The notes: generated by a model not told the origin, from the letters alone. Shown: positions 1 to 8,750, counted from the stretch's first letter. The stretch is DNA of 44,638 nucleotides from Gardnerella vaginalis (GCF_001563665.1 NZ_KQ961857.1:45842-90479), one strand, 5' to 3'. Numbers and translations: made by a program.

Positions 1-283
1 TGTCTTTTATAACATCTGGATAAATATTAGCTAGATCCCTCAAAGATAAAATCGCTGCATCCGGATCTTCAACTACGTTAAGACAATTAAATAATATTTC
101 ATAAGATATGCATTCGCATGATTTTAAAATTGATTCTATTGCATCTCTCGCTGAATCCGGTCGCAAAAATCCTGCTCTAATAAGACTTCTCGCGCTAATA
201 AACGAATCCTGAGCAGAATCACTATTACCCATATAAGCAGAATCACTCAAAGAATCAGCAGATTTTCTTGCCACAATCTTCAC
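1..283 (-). CDS. glnE: Probable glutamine synthetase adenylyltransferase, N-terminal part only
   Basis: An open frame runs off the left edge, so only about the first 94 residues are visible. They contain a helical segment (SLIRAGFLRPDSARDAIES, then NVVEDPDAAILSLRDLA) that resembles the N-terminus of actinobacterial GlnE, where an ADPD-A-L-L-L-L pattern recurs. GlnE adds and removes AMP on glutamine synthetase according to nitrogen status. No catalytic nucleotidyltransferase motif lies inside the window, so the call rests on a weak N-terminal likeness. The start is uncertain: GTG at 283 lies 6 bases after the stop of the upstream membrane-protein gene, and a second in-frame GTG is at 274. Neither has a strong ribosome binding site, which suggests translational coupling. 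Confidence 0.45.
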   Translation of the reverse strand, partial: MKIVARKSADSLSDSAYMGNSDSAQDSFISARSLIRAGFLRPDSARDAIESILKSCECISYEILFNCLNVVEDPDAAILSLRDLANIYPDVIKD

Positions 284-289
284 AATCAA

Positions 290-607
290 CTAATTTTTAC
301 GTCTAGGATCATTATTGCTCAAAAACATATAAGGGAATTGACTTAGAAGCCAACTATGAATTGGAGGAATCTTTCCAACAAACATTCCAAAACACAACGC
401 AAAAATCACGCATAATGTTGCAATTTTCATATTCAACATAAACAAAACTATTGCAAGCACAATGCAAACAACACTCAAAACTTGCTGAATAATATTTTGC
501 ATTTTAGTCATTTGTGACATTCTTAAAGGTATTCCAGCGAAATAAATTCCAATAACTAAAGATAATACAAAAGCAATCACTGTTATAAGAATCTCTATTA
601 GCGACAT
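290..607 (-). CDS. Small hydrophobic membrane protein of unknown function
   Basis: A 105-residue protein I do not recognise. It has about three hydrophobic segments (roughly residues 5-27, 42-58 and 62-80), no signal peptide cleavage motif and a short basic end (DPRRKN). The ATG at 607 has an AAAGG-type ribosome binding site about 10 bases upstream. It sits between the TRIC-channel gene and the probable glnE, all on the same strand, and its stop lies 6 bases before the next start, so the two are probably cotranscribed. It could be an accessory membrane protein, but nothing visible assigns a role. Confidence 0.7.
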   Translation of the reverse strand: MSLIEILITVIAFVLSLVIGIYFAGIPLRMSQMTKMQNIIQQVLSVVCIVLAIVLFMLNMKIATLCVIFALCFGMFVGKIPPIHSWLLSQFPYMFLSNNDPRRKN

Positions 608-668
608 GACTGTTACCTTTCACGCACAGCAATAATATCTTTAGTTTAGCATTTAACTAGCATTACTA

Positions 669-1436
669 TCATATGTTTTTAATATTGCTATTCTTTTTCT
701 CATCTATTGATTCACTATTCTTATGCAAACGAATCTTATGCGCATGCATCCTAATTTTAGGAGCACGCACTTTAATAGCCTCAGTTCTTTTAACAGCGCC
801 TAATAAAGTTAAATCAAATTTTACAGAAATAATTCGCATTAAAACAACAATAATCACAATAAAAGTATCTAAAATCATCTCTGTAGTAACATCAAACGCT
901 CTAGAATGAGCAAACTTCCAAACAAAAACAGTTAATACACATCCAATTGCAGCAGGAAAAGCGTACCAATGTTTATCTCTTACAACAACAGGCACTTGAT
1001 TAAGCATCATATCTCTGATTAAGCCTCCTGCTAATGCAGTAAACATGCCTAAAAATACAGATGCCATACCAGACATACCATAATCTAAAGCTTTAGCAGT
1101 ACCATTAACAGCAAAAAGACCTAGAGCGAGCGCATCTAGAGTAAGCATAAACCATTTCCATTTTTCTATTTCAGGATGAGCAATTGCTACTATGACACCT
1201 GCTAATAGACCTGTTAAAACAAATCCGCGATCTGAAATACCAACTGGAGGAAGTGCGCCTAATAAAACATCGCGCACAATACCTCCGCCTAGAGCTGTAA
1301 TCCAAGAAGTTGTAATAATGGCAAAAAGATCATATTTTTTGCGTATCGCCCACATTCCACCAACCATTCCGCAACATCCCATTGCCACATACTCAACAAC
1401 AAGGAAAAAGATATTATCGCCTAATGCCCCTTCCAC
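669..1436 (-). CDS. Trimeric intracellular cation (TRIC) channel family protein, UPF0126 type
   Basis: A 255-residue integral membrane protein with two homologous halves. Each has the family hallmark of a glycine-rich loop followed by an Arg-Asp pair: TALGGGIVRDVLLGALPP in the first half and TALAGGLIRDMMLNQVPVV in the second. About seven membrane helices are expected. Bacterial TRIC proteins form trimeric K+-permeable channels; the exact substrate here is unproven. The last 40 residues are a strongly basic cytoplasmic tail (RAPKIRMHAHKIRLHK) beyond the conserved core. The start is GTG at 1436, with an AAAGGAAA ribosome binding site just upstream. Confidence 0.85.
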   Translation of the reverse strand: MEGALGDNIFFLVVEYVAMGCCGMVGGMWAIRKKYDLFAIITTSWITALGGGIVRDVLLGALPPVGISDRGFVLTGLLAGVIVAIAHPEIEKWKWFMLTLDALALGLFAVNGTAKALDYGMSGMASVFLGMFTALAGGLIRDMMLNQVPVVVRDKHWYAFPAAIGCVLTVFVWKFAHSRAFDVTTEMILDTFIVIIVVLMRIISVKFDLTLLGAVKRTEAIKVRAPKIRMHAHKIRLHKNSESIDEKKNSNIKNI

Positions 1437-1487
1437 AAATTTCCTTTCGCAATAATTTTTTAGAAAACAAATATTATTAACTTAAAT

Positions 1488-2651
1488 CTAATCGCAAACT
1501 TTCCACATCCAATTATGCTTATCTTCAACTTCTCCAAGTTGAATACCAAGTAATTCATCTCGCAATGATTTAGTTAATTCACCAATCTTTCCTCCAGAAA
1601 CTTCAACTTCTCCATCTTCTGATTTAAATTTTCCGATTGGAGTTACAATAGCAGCAGTTCCGCAAGCAAATACTTCACTAACTTTTCCGCATCGAATATC
1701 ATTTAGCAATCCATCTAAAGAAATCATGGTTTCAACTACTTCAAGACCACGATCTTTAGCAAGTTCAATAATTGAACGACGTGTCACTCCAGGCAAAATG
1801 TTTCCAGTTAAAGAAGGAGTTTTCAATATACCATCTTTATAAAGTACAAATACATTCATTCCGCCGAGTTCTTCCAAGTATGTTTTCGTAGCAGCATCAA
1901 CGAAACATACCTGTTCACAACCATGCTCAATACCTTTATATTCTCCAAGCAATGATGCAGCATAATTACCACCACACTTAGCGAAACCTGTTCCTCCTGG
2001 ACCGGTTCTAAACCATTGATTTTCAATCCAAATGCTTACAGGTTTCAAACCACCTTTGAAATATGGTCCAGATGGAGAAGCTATAACGCAATAATCAACT
2101 TCTTTGGCTTCTCTAACTCCTAAAAATGGTTCAGAAGCAAACATGAAAGGCCTTAGATAAAGCGTGTATTCCCTTCTTGAAGGAACCCAATTTCTATCTT
2201 TTCTAACTAAAGCTGCAACTGAACCAAGAAAATCGTCAATAGGAAGCCCTGGAAGATAAAGTCTGCGAGCTGAATTTTTGAATCTTTCAGCGTTTACATC
2301 AGGTCTAAACAGCCATATTGACCCATCTTTGCGCTTGTATGCTTTAAGACCTTCAAAACACTCTAATGCATAATGTAAAACAGCAGATCCTGGATCCATT
2401 TTCAAAGGAGCATATGGCTCAATTCGCCTGTCTGACCATCCTTCTCCTTTAGTCCAAGACATGTGAGCCATACTATCAGAAAAAACTTCTCCAAAAGAAG
2501 GCTTATCTATGAGTTCATTTCGCTTGGAATCGCTCACAAGATTATCATTATAAAGGACAGTAAATCTGCTTGCTAAATCGTCTAAATCACAAGCATTATA
2601 ATGATTTTCTTGAGCCAATAATGAGTTTGCTTCTATCATTGAATCAGACAT
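1488..2651 (-). CDS. ilvE: Branched-chain amino acid aminotransferase
   Basis: PLP-dependent fold-type IV transaminase that makes and breaks down leucine, isoleucine and valine using glutamate/2-oxoglutarate. The 387 residues match the usual length of the group II BCAT family. Visible hallmarks are the PLP-lysine region (AKCGGNYAAS), the EELGGMNVF signature, and the phosphate-binding GNILPGVTRRSI and CGTAAIVTPIG segments. The open frame extends 30 codons further upstream, but those codons encode an unconserved hydrophobic stretch. The ATG at 2651 is preceded by an excellent AAGAGGAG ribosome binding site and starts the conserved MSDSMIEANS region, so I choose it. A terminator hairpin separates it from rplY upstream, so it is probably transcribed separately. 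Confidence 0.96.
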   Translation of the reverse strand: MSDSMIEANSLLAQENHYNACDLDDLASRFTVLYNDNLVSDSKRNELIDKPSFGEVFSDSMAHMSWTKGEGWSDRRIEPYAPLKMDPGSAVLHYALECFEGLKAYKRKDGSIWLFRPDVNAERFKNSARRLYLPGLPIDDFLGSVAALVRKDRNWVPSRREYTLYLRPFMFASEPFLGVREAKEVDYCVIASPSGPYFKGGLKPVSIWIENQWFRTGPGGTGFAKCGGNYAASLLGEYKGIEHGCEQVCFVDAATKTYLEELGGMNVFVLYKDGILKTPSLTGNILPGVTRRSIIELAKDRGLEVVETMISLDGLLNDIRCGKVSEVFACGTAAIVTPIGKFKSEDGEVEVSGGKIGELTKSLRDELLGIQLGEVEDKHNWMWKVCD

Positions 2652-2739
2652 TTTCTCCTCTTTCTTTAAAGCTTTAAAGCACATGAATCCATTTCTAATA
2701 ATTCTATAAATTATTGCGAAATTTACGAATACTATTAAC

Positions 2740-2785
2740 AATAAATTTAGACTTGCGTGAATTAATCATGCAAGCCTAATTTATT
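2740..2785 (-). terminator. Terminator hairpin after rplY
   Basis: A long imperfect inverted repeat lies 30 bases past the rplY stop. Its core arms, 2747-2760 and 2766-2779, pair TTAG-CTTGC-TGA with TCA-GCAAG-CTAA, with one mismatch and one wobble. AATAAA/TTTATT flanks extend the stem. It probably ends rplY transcription before ilvE. Confidence 0.7.
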
Positions 2786-2815
2786 CTAAAAAGTATTTAG
2801 ATTACTGTTATTAAA

Positions 2816-3433
2816 TCACTTAGCGTCAGATGCTGGAGCATCAGATGCTGCAGAGGCAGAAGCCGGAGTTTCAGCTTCTTCACTTGTAGCAGCATCTTCA
2901 GGAACAGTAACGCTTACAACAGATTCCTCGCCGTCCATATCAAGCACAACGCCTTCAGGAAGCTTTACATCTTTAGCGAAAACTTTAGTTCCATCAGTTA
3001 ATCCATCAACATTAACAACCAAGCGCTCTGGCAAATTAGCAACATCTGCGCGAACTTTAAGTTCCTGAACATCAATGAATGCAACAGCAGCACCCTTTGG
3101 AGTTCCTTCAACGAAGACTGGAACTTCAACATCAATCTTTTCTCCAGCTTTAACTTCATAGAAGTCAACGTGTTCAACGATGCGCTTTACAGGATTGCGC
3201 TGAACATCCTTAACAACAGCAATACGAGATTCATTTCCAAACTTAATTGTGAACAATGCATTTGCGTGACGCAAAGCTAAAGTTGTTTCCTTCATAGGAA
3301 GAGTAACATGTGTAGGTTCAGCTCCACCAGCATAGATACTAGCTGGAATCAGTTGAGCTACACGCAAACGGCGAGCAACACCCTTGCCGAATTCATTACG
3401 TACGCTGCCTTCAAGAGTAATTTTTGTAGCCAT
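2816..3433 (-). CDS. rplY: 50S ribosomal protein L25/general stress protein Ctc
   Basis: The 205-residue long (CTC/TL5) form of L25, which binds loop E region of 5S rRNA. The N-terminal L25 domain (about residues 1-92) includes GKGVARRLR and the YAGGAEP segment. The C-terminal TL5 beta domain (about 95-182) includes VPVFVEGTPKGA and LPERLVVNVDGL. The tail (183-205) is Ala/Ser/Asp-rich with an ASDAPASDAK repeat, a common disordered end. The start ATG is preceded by AAGGAG. Just upstream is a GC-rich, highly foldable leader that could mask this ribosome binding site (see 3440-3515), so autoregulation is a reasonable inference. Confidence 0.95.
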   Translation of the reverse strand: MATKITLEGSVRNEFGKGVARRLRVAQLIPASIYAGGAEPTHVTLPMKETTLALRHANALFTIKFGNESRIAVVKDVQRNPVKRIVEHVDFYEVKAGEKIDVEVPVFVEGTPKGAAVAFIDVQELKVRADVANLPERLVVNVDGLTDGTKVFAKDVKLPEGVVLDMDGEESVVSVTVPEDAATSEEAETPASASAASDAPASDAK

Positions 3434-3439
3434 ATCGGT

Positions 3440-3515
3440 CTCCTTATGGTCTGGTTATTATTCCAGCTTCAGGCGCACCGACGCGCCGAAAACCACCATA
3501 AGTTGGCTATCAGCC
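3440..3515 (-). promoter_or_regulatory. Candidate structured 5' leader of rplY that overlaps the ribosome binding site
   Basis: The mRNA-sense (minus) strand can form a closed multi-branch structure. The closing stem pairs CUUAUGGU (3495-3502) with ACCAUAAG (3443-3450), eight perfect pairs, and the AAG end is part of the AAGGAG Shine-Dalgarno at 3440-3445. Inside are a GC-rich hairpin (GCGCC at 3483-3487 with GGCGC at 3472-3476, extended by UUC/GAA past one bulge) and a small CUGG/CCAG hairpin (3451-3466). A further GGCU/AGCC hairpin lies at 3505-3515. The patch is clearly more GC-rich than its surroundings. The pairing is read from the sequence; the regulatory role is inferred. Confidence 0.45.
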
Positions 3516-3759
3516 CAGTCGATAACGGAACTTGTTAAAACGCATACATTAAAAATACGCGCACTATTCCCTCGCCAAAGCAACTTTGTAAGTATAAACA
3601 TAAGCTAAGACTAATCGTTTTATAAAATATAAAACAAAATATTGTAGCAATTGACAATAGTACTTGAGCACTGGAGCTATTATCATAGTTATTAACAATA
3701 CAAGCGCACAAAACAATGCGCTTACAGGGAGCCGTTTTCGGCATGATGAAGGAGCAGAC
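3516..3759. other. Divergent intergenic region between rplY and the acyl-CoA ligase gene
   Basis: No convincing gene is seen here. It must hold promoters for both directions. A TTGACA at 3651-3656 on the plus strand is a candidate -35 for the ligase gene, but no well-spaced -10 box follows. The frame of the ligase stays open back to a TTG at 3664, which I reject as a start. Confidence 0.5.
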
Positions 3760-5799
3760 GTGTCCGTCCTTAATAAACTCCAACAACAGGCATACGATCT
3801 AGCGAGAAAAGCACTCAGAATCGGAAGTAATTTTGCACATCCTGTCAGCGATGACCGTGCTGGAGGTCCAGACTATCCAGAATTACACAACACATCAGAA
3901 TCTAATGGCAACCCACTTCTTCCACGCGTTGATGAATGGGGTCCAGATATGCCAACTACAACAATGTTAGATCCTGAAACAGGCTTATTAACTACATGCA
4001 CTCAAGGAAATCCGCCTCTTGACGAAGGCACAAGCATATATGATTTGTATGCAAATAGAGCTTCAAGAATGGGAGATGAACCACTTTACACTTATAAAAA
4101 TTCAGATCAATGGGTTACTAAAACAGCGAATGAGTTTCTTTCAGAAGTAAGAAAAGCTGCTAAAGGTTTAATCCATTATGGATTACAAAAAGGTGATTCT
4201 GTTTCTCTAATGTGCAAAACATCATACGAGTGGGATGTTATTGACGCAGCTGTTATGGCATGTGGAGGTGTGTTAGCTACTATTTACGACACTGACTCTC
4301 CTGAACAAATTCGAAATATTGTAAACAACTCAGATTCCAGATTCCTTATTGTTGGAACTACGGAAATGAGAGATAAAGCAGATGGCGCTATTGAGGATTG
4401 CCCTACTCTTGAAAGAATTATTTGCGTTGAAACAGGAGGATTAGCAGAACTTCAAGCTTTTGATTATTCTGTTAGCGATGAAGAGCTTGACGAGCGCATA
4501 GATTCCGTAAAAAAGACTGACTTGTGCTCTATTGTTTACACTTCAGGTTCTACTGCAGCTCCTAAAGGCGTGGAAATGACGCATGAAAACTATTGCACTA
4601 CAGCATTGAATTTGCCAACATATTTACCTGAACTGTTAAGCGAACCAAACGGATCTGTGTTGTTGTTCTTACCACAAGCACACTCATTCGCTCGAGCAAT
4701 CAATTACATAGTTGTTGCAAGTAATTTACGCATCTATATTGCTCAAGGTATTTCAACTCTTATATCTGATTTACAAATTGCAAAACCAACTGTAATGATT
4801 GTAGTTCCTAGAGTTCTAGAAAAAGTTTATAACGCTGCATCTCAAAAAGCTGGACATGGCGTAAAAGGACTTGCATTCCAAGGAGCTGTCGTTACAGCTC
4901 AACAATATATGAAAGAAGTTGCGAAGTACGGTAGCGCTAAAGCTCTTACTAAAGCAAGACGCGCAGCATATGATCCTATGGTCTACTACCCTCTTCGTCA
5001 AGCTTTAGGCGGGCGCGCTCGCTGGATTGTTGCAGGCGGAGCACCACTAGATCCAGAACTTCTTTCATTCTTTAGAGGAGCAGGAGTACCTGTATATGAA
5101 GGATATGGATTAACAGAAACAACAGCTCCATGCGCATTCAACCCTCTAGGAGTGCCTTTTAGAGAAGGCTCAGTCGGAATCGCATTCCCTGGATTTACTT
5201 TGAGAATCGCAAATGATGGAGAAATTCAGATTAAAGGCGCATGCGTATTTAAGTGCTACCACAAGAACGCTGAAGCAACTGAAACATCTTTCACGCAAGA
5301 CGGATGGTATGCTACAGGAGATCTCGGAAGAATTGATAATGAAGGTTTCCTTTACATTACAGGGCGAAAAAAGGATTTGATTATCACAGCAGGCGGAAAG
5401 AATGTTGCTCCAAGTCCTATTGAAGAAATAATTAAGCGTTGCGAAATCGTTTCTCAAGCTTTAGTACTTGGAGATAAACGTCCATTTATTTCAGCATTAG
5501 TTACTTTAGATGAAGAAACGTTGCGTAGATGGCTTAAAAATAAGGGTCTTGATGCAACTATGAGCATGGAAGACGCGTCAAATAACGCTGTTGTAAGAGC
5601 TGAAGTACAAAAGTTTATAGATCTAGCTAATGAAGGTGTTTCTAGAGCTGAATCTGTGCGCAAATTCATTATTTTGCCAGAAGAATTCACTCAAGAAAAT
5701 GGTTTATTAACAGCATCTATGAAAATAATTCGCCCTCGTGTTATTAAAAGATATTCAACTCTTCTTAACACAAAGATGTATACTTCTCGTAAAAAATAA
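3760..5799 (+). CDS. Long-chain fatty acid--CoA ligase (AMP-forming)
   Basis: An ANL-superfamily adenylate-forming enzyme of 679 residues that activates fatty acids to acyl-CoA through an acyl-AMP. Motifs run in order: YTSGSTAAPKGVEMTH (P-loop A3), YEGYGLTETTAP (A5), GWYATGDLGRID (A7), and GRKKDLIITAGGKNVAPSPIEE (hinge and A8). The length and motif style match the FadD15-like long-chain group of actinobacteria. I choose the GTG at 3760 because GAAGGAG lies 5 bases upstream and conserved sequence begins there; the open frame reaches 32 codons further to a TTG without support. It stands alone between divergent rplY and convergent era and ends in a strong shared hairpin. In a fermentative host it probably feeds exogenous fatty acids into lipid synthesis. 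Confidence 0.93.
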   Translation: MSVLNKLQQQAYDLARKALRIGSNFAHPVSDDRAGGPDYPELHNTSESNGNPLLPRVDEWGPDMPTTTMLDPETGLLTTCTQGNPPLDEGTSIYDLYANRASRMGDEPLYTYKNSDQWVTKTANEFLSEVRKAAKGLIHYGLQKGDSVSLMCKTSYEWDVIDAAVMACGGVLATIYDTDSPEQIRNIVNNSDSRFLIVGTTEMRDKADGAIEDCPTLERIICVETGGLAELQAFDYSVSDEELDERIDSVKKTDLCSIVYTSGSTAAPKGVEMTHENYCTTALNLPTYLPELLSEPNGSVLLFLPQAHSFARAINYIVVASNLRIYIAQGISTLISDLQIAKPTVMIVVPRVLEKVYNAASQKAGHGVKGLAFQGAVVTAQQYMKEVAKYGSAKALTKARRAAYDPMVYYPLRQALGGRARWIVAGGAPLDPELLSFFRGAGVPVYEGYGLTETTAPCAFNPLGVPFREGSVGIAFPGFTLRIANDGEIQIKGACVFKCYHKNAEATETSFTQDGWYATGDLGRIDNEGFLYITGRKKDLIITAGGKNVAPSPIEEIIKRCEIVSQALVLGDKRPFISALVTLDEETLRRWLKNKGLDATMSMEDASNNAVVRAEVQKFIDLANEGVSRAESVRKFIILPEEFTQENGLLTASMKIIRPRVIKRYSTLLNTKMYTSRKK

Positions 5800-5819
5800 A
5801 TATTAACATTTTCTAATAC

Positions 5820-5862
5820 AAAATAGAGGAGCAAATAAGTTATTTATCTGCTCCTCTATTTA
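5820..5862. terminator. Bidirectional terminator between the acyl-CoA ligase gene and era
   Basis: A perfect 13-bp inverted repeat (5821-5833 with 5849-5861, AAATAGAGGAGCA and its complement) has a loop that can pair further. A/T flanks give a U-rich tail in either direction, which fits two convergent genes. Confidence 0.88.
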
Positions 5863-5863
5863 T

Positions 5864-5893
5864 TTGCAAAACACTTTATTTTGCAAAACACTT
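5864..5893. repeat. 17-bp-period direct repeat abutting the era stop codon
   Basis: TTGCAAAACACTT occurs at 5864-5876 and again at 5881-5893. The second copy overlaps the era stop codon (5892-5894). It is one of six similar 3'-end duplications in this window. Confidence 0.8.
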
Positions 5894-7049
5894 AGAATCC
5901 GAGTCGCTCAAGTTTCTTCGGATCACTCTGCCAACCTTTAGCAACTTTAACATGCAACTCAAGAACAGCTTTAAAACCTGTAATACGATTAACAGCTGTA
6001 CGTAAACGCTTCTTAACGCGCACTAAATGCTCAGCACGATGACCTATAATAATCGGTTTTTGTGAATCACGTTCAACATATACAGATACGAGTACGTGAG
6101 CTTTAGAATCATTGTATTTAGTTTCTAAATCTTCTCCTGGATACACAATATCGTCAACAACTACAGCCAACGAATGAGGCAACTCGTCATCTAACTCTTC
6201 AAGAAAGGCTCCACGAATCAATTCTGAAATCATCTCTGAAGGACTTTCTTCGCTAAGCTGATCTTCAGGATACATTTGTGGACCTTCTGGAAGATTATCA
6301 ATCAAAACTTTTTTAACTTCATCTACATTGTCATTTTCAATAGCGCTCACAGGAACAATATCTGTAAAATCAGCAAATTCTTGAATTTTTATTAGATGAG
6401 AAACGAGATCACTGCGATTCAAAGTATCAATTTTCGTAACTATACCTATAACAGGGATTTTCCACGACCATTTAAGAGAATCATCCTTTTTCGCAAAATC
6501 AGCACGTAGCCGACTTAAAATTCTTCTATCTCCAGGTCCAATCTCTTGATCTGCAGGAAGTAAAAATGCAATAACATCAACATCTGAAAGTGATTCATCT
6601 ACAATATCATTCAAACGCTGACCTAAAAGCGTGCGAGGTCTATGAATACCAGGAGTATCAACTATTACCATTTGAGCATTTTGTGTAGTTACAATTCCGC
6701 GAATTGCTTTACGAGTAGTTTCAGGTCTAGATGAAGAAATTGCAATATGAGTACCAATTAAAGCGTTCATAAGAGTAGATTTACCAACGTTTGGGCGCCC
6801 AACTACTGCCACAAATCCTGAACGATATCCATGAAAATCATTATTAGAAATAGTTACATGAGTAGAAGAATCAAGATTAGAGAAAATATCATCGTCATCA
6901 ACAATATTATTATCGGATTCATCTAAATTATCACTAATAGAATCATTTGAATAATTTGAATCAAATGAAGTTAAATCAGTTGTTTCATTAGACTTTTTAT
7001 CGTCTAAATAATTTTCATTATTCATATAATCATCTTTCACACTATCCAT
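5892..7049 (-). CDS. era: GTPase Era, with a disordered N-terminal extension
   Basis: A ribosome-assembly GTPase that binds the 3' end of 16S rRNA. The GTPase domain shows G1 GRPNVGKST (84-92), G3 DTPGIH, G4 TKID and G5 VSAIE, followed by a C-terminal KH RNA-binding domain (IIIGHRAEHLVRVKKRLR, ending LHVKVAKGWQ). At 385 residues it exceeds the usual roughly 300 because residues 1-75 form an Asp/Asn/Ser-rich, probably disordered leader. The ATG at 7049 has an AAGG site upstream; an internal start nearer the core cannot be excluded. It is the last gene of rsmE-HIT-phoH-ybeY-CBS-era, a common actinobacterial order linking Era with YbeY in 16S rRNA maturation. Confidence 0.96.
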   Translation of the reverse strand: MDSVKDDYMNNENYLDDKKSNETTDLTSFDSNYSNDSISDNLDESDNNIVDDDDIFSNLDSSTHVTISNNDFHGYRSGFVAVVGRPNVGKSTLMNALIGTHIAISSSRPETTRKAIRGIVTTQNAQMVIVDTPGIHRPRTLLGQRLNDIVDESLSDVDVIAFLLPADQEIGPGDRRILSRLRADFAKKDDSLKWSWKIPVIGIVTKIDTLNRSDLVSHLIKIQEFADFTDIVPVSAIENDNVDEVKKVLIDNLPEGPQMYPEDQLSEESPSEMISELIRGAFLEELDDELPHSLAVVVDDIVYPGEDLETKYNDSKAHVLVSVYVERDSQKPIIIGHRAEHLVRVKKRLRTAVNRITGFKAVLELHVKVAKGWQSDPKKLERLGF

Positions 7050-7131
7050 CTAATACACCTTACATAAATACTTAACTTAAGTTAATAGACACATTACCTA
7101 AATACATTACTTAAACACTTAACTTATACAC

Positions 7132-7181
7132 AAACTATTACTTATTTACAGTTTTATCAAAACTATTACTTATTTACAGTT
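7132..7181. repeat. 27-bp-period direct repeat at the 3' end of the CBS-protein gene
   Basis: A 23-bp sequence beginning AAACTATTACTTATTTACAG occurs exactly at 7132-7154 and 7159-7181. The second copy reaches the first base of the stop codon (7181-7183). The rest of this gap (7050-7131) also carries repeated CTTAACTTA words and no gene. Confidence 0.85.
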
Positions 7182-8617
7182 TATATCGTTTTATCTTCAC
7201 TATTATCTTGTTCTTCGTTAGTTTCTTGCAAACCTTGAACATCGCGTTCAACTAGGATAGTAGACACTTTTTTACGCCTGCCTGCAGAATCAACAGCAGT
7301 TAATTTAAGACCCCTAGTTACTGCGCTTGAGCCAACAATAGGCACATTCCCAAGCAATTTAGTAAGCAATCCAAAAACTGTATCAACATCATCTTCATCA
7401 ATATGAACTTCAAACAAATCTTCTAAATCTGCAATAGGAGTACGAGCAGGCATACGCCACACACCATCGCTTACTTCAACAGGATCAGCTTTTTGAGTGC
7501 GATCATGCTCATCTTCTAACTCACCAACAATTTGTTCAATAGCGTCTTCAATTGTAACTAAACCAGCGATACCGCCATACTCATCTACTACGACAGCTAC
7601 GTGTTGACGGATACGTTGCATCTCATGGAACAAATCATCAACAGGCTTAGATTCAGGAACAAACATTGGTTCACGAATAATAGTAGAAACAGGTCTTAAT
7701 GAAGCAGCGTGATTAAATACTGTAGCACGCACAGCATCTTTCAAATATGCAATCCCTACTAAATCATCCACAGAATCGCCGATAACAGGAACTCTAGAAA
7801 ATCCTGAGCGAGAACATAATTTAAGGAAGTTTTCCAAAGTTTCATCACTTTTTACACAAATCATATCCGTACGAGGAACCATGATTTCGCGAGTTAAAGT
7901 ATCTGAAAGAGTCAGAACATTCCTCATCATTTCTGAAACTTCTGGATCAAAATCATTTGCTTCAACTAGCCGATCGATACTTGCTTTAGCTTGATCTCTC
8001 TGTATGTCTTCTAATGCTTCATCTTCTGAAAGATCCGTATGTTTTTTTCGCGAAATATCTACATCATTGGTAATTCGAACAAATGGATTTAATGCAATCG
8101 CAATAGAAACAATACGAGATAATCGTATAAGCTTTGCAACAGGCTGAGCTGCTCCAACAGTTCTAGGACTTACAAATAAAGATACGATAGCAACTAATAT
8201 TGATGCAATAACACCTAGCAGAACAGTAAGCCATAATGGAGAATCAAAAACACTAGCAAGGGACGCAATCAATACTCCATCTAAAACATTACAAAAAATT
8301 CTTACAAAAACACACGCGCTAGATGCAGCATAGCGATCTGAAATTAAACGCTTTACTCTGTGTATTCTCGCAATTTTACGCATACGAACAATAGCACTAA
8401 TTTCATCTTCATTAGTTTGAATTTCAATCACCATATTGTTCAAACTTGCACGAGTTACTCGCGGTATTGCACCCTCTGCAGCAGCCATTGAAAGTGAAAG
8501 CCACACGAAGCACACAGCTATTACAACACAAGTAAAAACTATTATCCACATATTCATAGATAGCGTAGGAAAAGCATGGAATGTAAGATTTTTCAATATG
8601 CTCATAACTGTTATCAT
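7181..8617 (-). CDS. CNNM/CorC-like membrane protein with CBS domains (hemolysin family)
   Basis: A 478-residue protein with the standard order of this family. An N-terminal DUF21/CNNM membrane domain with about four hydrophobic segments spans roughly residues 1-175. Paired CBS domains follow (about 235-355; MVPRTDMICVKSDETLENFL and IIREPMFVPESKPVDDLF, ending AVVVDEYGGIAGLVTIEDAIEQIVGEL). A C-terminal CorC_HlyC domain ends the protein (about 375-455). Family members act in Mg2+/divalent-cation transport or its control; the old name hemolysin (TlyC) is not evidence of haemolysis. It lies between ybeY and era, a typical place. The start is the ATG at 8617, with ATG at 8605 as an alternative; neither has a strong ribosome binding site. 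Confidence 0.9.
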   Translation of the reverse strand: MITVMSILKNLTFHAFPTLSMNMWIIVFTCVVIAVCFVWLSLSMAAAEGAIPRVTRASLNNMVIEIQTNEDEISAIVRMRKIARIHRVKRLISDRYAASSACVFVRIFCNVLDGVLIASLASVFDSPLWLTVLLGVIASILVAIVSLFVSPRTVGAAQPVAKLIRLSRIVSIAIALNPFVRITNDVDISRKKHTDLSEDEALEDIQRDQAKASIDRLVEANDFDPEVSEMMRNVLTLSDTLTREIMVPRTDMICVKSDETLENFLKLCSRSGFSRVPVIGDSVDDLVGIAYLKDAVRATVFNHAASLRPVSTIIREPMFVPESKPVDDLFHEMQRIRQHVAVVVDEYGGIAGLVTIEDAIEQIVGELEDEHDRTQKADPVEVSDGVWRMPARTPIADLEDLFEVHIDEDDVDTVFGLLTKLLGNVPIVGSSAVTRGLKLTAVDSAGRRKKVSTILVERDVQGLQETNEEQDNSEDKTI

Positions 8618-8750
8618 CGCCTAGATTAAGTAAAATTATTTTATTATTATATTTTATTTTAAGCTTTAAGTATTTTATTGATTTATTTAAATCCTAGTAA
8701 ATCGGACGAAAAACAAAAAATTCGAAAAATCAAAAAATCAAAAAGCGCTT

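Noticed and set aside
673..909. Plus-strand open frame opposite the TRIC-family gene, and similar plus/minus shadows throughout
   Set aside because: They lie fully opposite well-supported genes, have no ribosome binding sites and show no family motifs.
2652..2741. 30-codon N-terminal extension of ilvE
   Set aside because: Hydrophobic, unconserved residues. The internal ATG has a near-perfect AAGAGGAG site.
3664..3759. Upstream extension of the acyl-CoA ligase to a TTG at 3664
   Set aside because: The extra 32 codons have no ribosome binding site and no likeness to the family, whereas GTG 3760 follows GAAGGAG.
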